This document shows, piece after piece, positions 59,668 through 64,000 of a stretch of DNA of 64,000 nucleotides. The position numbers and the translations under genes are program-made. Position 1 is the stretch's first letter, and each line of letters begins with the position of its first letter. The stretch is taken from assembly GCF_024298965.1 (NCBI RefSeq), contig NZ_CP085193.1:6572001-6636000 (forward strand), in the 5' to 3' direction. The DNA comes from Streptomyces rapamycinicus NRRL 5491 (lineage in GTDB: Bacteria > Actinomycetota > Actinomycetes > Streptomycetales > Streptomycetaceae). The notes below the pieces were generated by a model. The model searched no databases. It was not told the DNA's origin and was given only the letters and a program-made list of their open reading frames with translations.

Positions 59668-60279
59668 TCATTTGAACGCTTTGCGGCGCACCGCGTAAGC
59701 GTAGGTGACGGCGGCCAGCAGCGGCCCCCAGGCGAGCAGCGGCAGATAGGCGGTGACGAACACCCAGGCCCGCCAGCCGAGTTCGCCGACGTCATGGATG
59801 AGCGATCCGCGCCAGCCGCCGTCCCCGAACTGCCGGCCGTCCAGGGCGCGCCCCCGCAGCGAGAGGACGAGGGTCGTGGTCCAGGTGACGGTGAGGACCA
59901 CCGCCCCGAGCGCGGCGGGAATGATCGCGGACAGCGGCCGTACGGGTTTCCCGGCGAGGAAGGGAACCCAGCGCGGCCACAACTCGCCCCAGGTGGAGAC
60001 CAGCCCCACGGCGAGGAAGGCCAGCCCCTCGGCGATGATGGACAGGATGACGACGTAGATCTCCAGCGGCAGCCAGCCCGGCAACTGTCCCTTGCCGATG
60101 TCCACGTTCTTGGTGAGCGGAACACCGAAGGTGACCTGGGCGATGCGCCACAGCCCCGAGGGCAGCACGGCCAACGGGATCAGAAAGGCCGCACGCCGGG
60201 CCCAGAGGGGCACCCCTTCGGCGGGAGTGCCGTGCAGCTTTCGATAGCCACGGGAAACGGTGGTAAGGATTCCGGACAC
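59668..60279 (-). CDS. four-helix membrane protein, function unknown
   Basis: 203 residues from GTG 60279 (GGAGG upstream). Predicted helices: WARRAAFLIPLAVLPSGLWRIAQV, LPLEIYVVILSIIAEGLAFLAVGLV, LSAIIPAALGAVVLTVTWTTTLVLS, WRAWVFVTAYLPLLAWGPLLAAVTYAYAV. It contains GVPLTKNVDIGKGQLPGW in an external loop. I recognise no assigned function; membrane proteins of this kind occur in several actinomycete peptide clusters and could serve immunity, but this is conjecture. Same direction as the Hpg operon, 255 bp upstream of HmaS. Confidence 0.72.
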   Translation of the reverse strand: MSGILTTVSRGYRKLHGTPAEGVPLWARRAAFLIPLAVLPSGLWRIAQVTFGVPLTKNVDIGKGQLPGWLPLEIYVVILSIIAEGLAFLAVGLVSTWGELWPRWVPFLAGKPVRPLSAIIPAALGAVVLTVTWTTTLVLSLRGRALDGRQFGDGGWRGSLIHDVGELGWRAWVFVTAYLPLLAWGPLLAAVTYAYAVRRKAFK

Positions 60280-61875
<1,596 letters not shown>

Positions 61876-61920
61876 GCCAGGCGGACCGGACCGGCGTACC
61901 GGCCGATGATGAGGAGTCTG

Positions 61921-62916
61921 ATGGATATCGCAATCTCCGCGGCGGGTCTGCGGAAGCGCTACGGCGACAACGAGGTGCTGGGCGGCATCGACCTGTCCGT
62001 CGAGGCGGGCACGGTCTACGGGCTCCTGGGCCCCAACGGCGCCGGCAAGACGACCACGGTGCGGACGCTGTCGACGCTGATCAAGCCCGATGAGGGCACC
62101 GCGACGGTGGCGGGCTACGACGTGCTGAGCCAGGCGCACGAGGTGCGCCGCAGCATCGGGCTGACGGGTCAGTACGCCGCGCTGGACGGTGAGTTGACCG
62201 GCCGCGAGAACCTGGTGCTGATGGGAACGCTGCTGCACATGGGCCGCAAGCGGGCCCGTGCCCGCGCGGACGAGGTGCTGGAGATGTTCGACCTCACCGA
62301 TGCCGCCGACCGGGTCGTCAAGACCTACTCGGGCGGTATGCGCCGCAGGCTGGACCTGGGCGCCAGCCTGACCGGGAGCCCGCCGGTGATCTTCCTGGAC
62401 GAGCCGTCCACGGGTCTGGACCCGGTCAGCCGGAACGCGCTGTGGGACATGGTGCGCAAGCAGGTCGCCGAGGGGGTCACCGTGCTGCTGACCACCCAGT
62501 ACCTGGAGGAGGCCGACCAGCTCGCCGACCGTATCGCGCTGATCGACAAGGGGCTGGTGGCGGCGGAGGGCACGCCCGACGAACTGAAGCGGAAGGTCGG
62601 CGGCGAGCGGCTGGAGATCACCGTACGGACCACCGAGATGGTGGAGGCCGCCCGCGTCGCGCTGGCCCGGATCTCCGCGCGGGGCTCCGCCCCGCCGGTC
62701 GTCGACGACAGCGGGATGCGGGTGTCGATCGCGCTGGAGACCGGTATAGCCGGTGTCTCCGCGGCGGCGGCGGAGCTCCAGGGGGCCTCGGTGGAGGTGG
62801 TCGACTTCCTCGTGCGGCGCCCCTCGCTGGACGACGTGTTCCTGGAGCTGACCGGAGCCGGACCCGAGGCCGAAGGAGCCGGACCCGAGGCCGAATTGGA
62901 GGCGACGAGCCGATGA
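61921..62916 (+). CDS. ABC exporter ATP-binding protein (DrrA-like)
   Basis: 331 residues from ATG 61921 (TGAGGAG upstream). Walker A GLLGPNGAGKTTTVRTLSTL, Q loop LTGQYAALDGELT, signature KTYSGGMRRRLDLGASL, Walker B VIFLDEPSTGLDP, H loop LLTTQYLEEADQLAD, plus the DrrA-type C-terminal domain (RRPSLDDVFLELTG). The tail has a duplicated 7-residue GAGPEAE. It energises export of the product with the permease that overlaps its stop (ATGA). Likely self-resistance. Confidence 0.93.
   Translation: MDIAISAAGLRKRYGDNEVLGGIDLSVEAGTVYGLLGPNGAGKTTTVRTLSTLIKPDEGTATVAGYDVLSQAHEVRRSIGLTGQYAALDGELTGRENLVLMGTLLHMGRKRARARADEVLEMFDLTDAADRVVKTYSGGMRRRLDLGASLTGSPPVIFLDEPSTGLDPVSRNALWDMVRKQVAEGVTVLLTTQYLEEADQLADRIALIDKGLVAAEGTPDELKRKVGGERLEITVRTTEMVEAARVALARISARGSAPPVVDDSGMRVSIALETGIAGVSAAAAELQGASVEVVDFLVRRPSLDDVFLELTGAGPEAEGAGPEAELEATSR
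62854..62895 (+). repeat. 21-bp in-frame tandem duplication at the ABC ATPase 3' end
   Basis: GGAGCCGGACCCGAGGCCGA-A at 62854-62874 and 62875-62895, identical, 18 bp before the stop codon; encodes GAGPEAE twice. Confidence 0.93.
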
Positions 62917-63707
62917 GCACCTATGTCCTGAGCGACGCGCTCGCACTGGCGGGCCGCCACATACGGCATCTGAAGCGGGCACCGCAGCGGATCCTCAGCA
63001 TCACCCTGATGCCGATCATGTTCGTGTTCCTCTTCGGCTACCTCTTCGGCAGTTCGATGAGCGTGCCGGAGGGCGACTACCACGAGTACATCATGGCGGG
63101 CATCTTCACCCAGATGATGCTGGCCGGCGTCATCAACACCGGTGTGGGGGTGGCCGAGGACCTCTCCAACGGCCTGGTGGACCGGTTCCGTTCACTGCCG
63201 ATGAGCAGGGGCTCGGTGCTGCTCGGCCGGACCCTCTCCGATGTGCTGCTCAACGCGATCTCCTGCACCGCGATGCTCTCCGTCGGCCTGCTCATCGGCT
63301 GGCGCATCCACGGCGGGCCGCTCAAGGCCCTCGCGGGCTTCGGGCTGTTGCTGCTGCTCGGTTACGCCACGGCGTGGCTCGGCGCGCTCATCGGGCTGCT
63401 GCTGCGCGATCCCCAGGCGGTCAACTCGGTGGCCATGGTGATCACCATGCCGCTCACCTTCCTGTCGGCGACCTTCTACCCGGCCCAGAACCTGCCGGGC
63501 TGGGTGCGTCCGGTGGCCGAGTGGAACCCGGTGACCACCCTGACCACCGGGATGCGTGAGCTGTGGGGCAACCCCACGGGGAACGGCGCCGATCCCGCGT
63601 TCCCGCTGCGGCATCCGGTGATGGCCTCGCTGATCATGGTGGTGGCCCTGCTGATCGTCGTGATCCCGCTGGCCAACCGGGCCTACGAGCGGGCCGCCGC
63701 GCGCTGA
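62913..63707 (+). CDS. ABC-2 type exporter permease (DrrB-like)
   Basis: 264 residues, ATG 62913 overlapping the ATPase stop. Six hydrophobic segments, including [53 protein letters not shown] and [24 protein letters not shown]; the [18 protein letters not shown] loop ([14 protein letters not shown]) and [13 protein letters not shown] motif are typical of DrrB-like ABC-2 permeases. It ends RAAAR-stop within the first unit of a tandem repeat. Confidence 0.92.
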   Translation: MSTYVLSDALALAGRHIRHLKRAPQRILSITLMPIMFVFLFGYLFGSSMSVPEGDYHEYIMAGIFTQMMLAGVINTGVGVAEDLSNGLVDRFRSLPMSRGSVLLGRTLSDVLLNAISCTAMLSVGLLIGWRIHGGPLKALAGFGLLLLLGYATAWLGALIGLLLRDPQAVNSVAMVITMPLTFLSATFYPAQNLPGWVRPVAEWNPVTTLTTGMRELWGNPTGNGADPAFPLRHPVMASLIMVVALLIVVIPLANRAYERAAAR

Positions 63708-64000
63708 GCCGCGGCCGTGGGACGCCCGGGCCGAAGCCGAAACCGAAGCCCGGATGACCGCACCGCCGCGCGCTGAGCCGCGGCCGTGGGACGCCCGGGC
63801 CGAAGCCGAAGCCGAAGCCGAAGCCGAAGCCCGGATGACCGCACCGCCGCGCGCTGAGCCGCGGCCGTGGGACGCCCGGGCCGAAGCCGAAGCCGAAGCC
63901 GAAGCCGAAGCCCGGATGACCGCACCGCCGCGCGCTGAGCCGCGGCCGTGGGACGCCCGGGCCGAAGCCGAAGCCGAAGCCGAAGCCGAAGCCGAAGCCG
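63694..64000 (+). repeat. 69/81-bp tandem repeat at the permease 3' end, running off the window
   Basis: Units start CCGCCGCGCGCTGAGCCGCG at 63694 (69 bp), 63763 (81 bp), 63844 (81 bp) and 63925 (cut by the edge). Length differences come from a nested GAAGCC hexamer run: 2-3, 5, 5 and more than 6 copies. Each unit contains the permease stop TGA, and each complete unit also ends with CGGATGACCGCA, i.e. an ATG. Confidence 0.95.
63754..64000 (+). CDS. possible start of next cluster gene, reading through the repeats (3' end outside)
   Basis: From ATG 63754 the frame is open to the window end: [20 protein letters not shown] repeated with each unit. Further ATGs occur at 63835 and 63916. Every repeat unit thus offers a start codon in the same frame, as in KS2. 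Whether a gene follows cannot be seen; low complexity makes the call weak. Confidence 0.3.
   Translation, partial: MTAPPRAEPRPWDARAEAEAEAEAEARMTAPPRAEPRPWDARAEAEAEAEAEARMTAPPRAEPRPWDARAEAEAEAEAEAEA

Noticed and set aside
63694..64000. Right-edge array considered as a CRISPR or telomere-like sequence
   Set aside because: Contiguous units containing gene stop and start codons with a hexamer run; no spacers and no telomeric palindromes.

Overview
The window is high-GC actinomycete DNA, almost certainly from a Streptomyces chromosome. The evidence is the codon use, overlapping ATGA/GTGA gene junctions, GTG and TTG starts, PHO boxes of the Streptomyces type, an MsiK-like sugar-ABC ATPase, and TTA codons confined to regulators among the cluster genes I inspected.

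Left part (1-33.7 kb) is mostly core chromosome with accessory patches. It holds an M48 peptidase (cut by the window edge), an MFS exporter and gpmA. An accessory scar follows: a decayed tyrosine integrase, a 3'-tRNA fragment, an array of 12-bp repeats, and an intact IS5-type element inserted at the start codon of a secreted-protein gene. Next come a GNAT, a DJ-1/PfpI protein, a GntR regulator with its palindrome, a glycosyltransferase, a reductase-like protein, a large Pro-rich secreted protein, an FkbM methyltransferase and a 1417-aa HTH-STAND-WD40 protein. Then comes conserved core: phoU / senX3-type kinase / phoP-type regulator, a lipoprotein, carD, ispD-ispF-cysS-rlmB, a DoxX protein, a nucleotidyltransferase, msiK and tRNA-Thr(TGT).

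Right part (34.3-64 kb) is a biosynthetic gene cluster. Regulators come first (a LysR-type DNA-binding domain alone, two paralogous LuxR-like proteins, IclR, SARP) with a type II thioesterase. An operon of ACP, two intact ketosynthases, two ketosynthase-like partners without the active-site Cys, an alpha/beta hydrolase, a hotdog protein, two FabA/Z-like dehydratases, a FabG ketoreductase and a DsbA-fold isomerase follows. This gene set matches type II PKS systems that make cinnamoyl-type polyene acyl chains. MbtH, prephenate dehydrogenase, a fused 4-hydroxymandelate oxidase/HpgT and HmaS supply 4-hydroxyphenylglycine, so the product is inferred to be a cinnamoyl-lipid nonribosomal peptide containing Hpg. 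P450 and ABC exporter genes are present; the NRPS genes must lie beyond the right edge.

Two patterns stand out. First, five copies of a promoter-like module (TGGCAGCTTCCTG block, TTGCSC-like -35, 17-18 bp, TAGNNN-like -10) lie before cluster genes. Second, tandem duplications repeatedly sit on CDS boundaries, copying stop codons (phoU, rlmB, SARP, 40749-41024 gene, dehydratase, ABC permease) or start codons (KS2 five times, KS4 twice, the gene at the right edge) and forming the linker of the Hmo-HpgT fusion.
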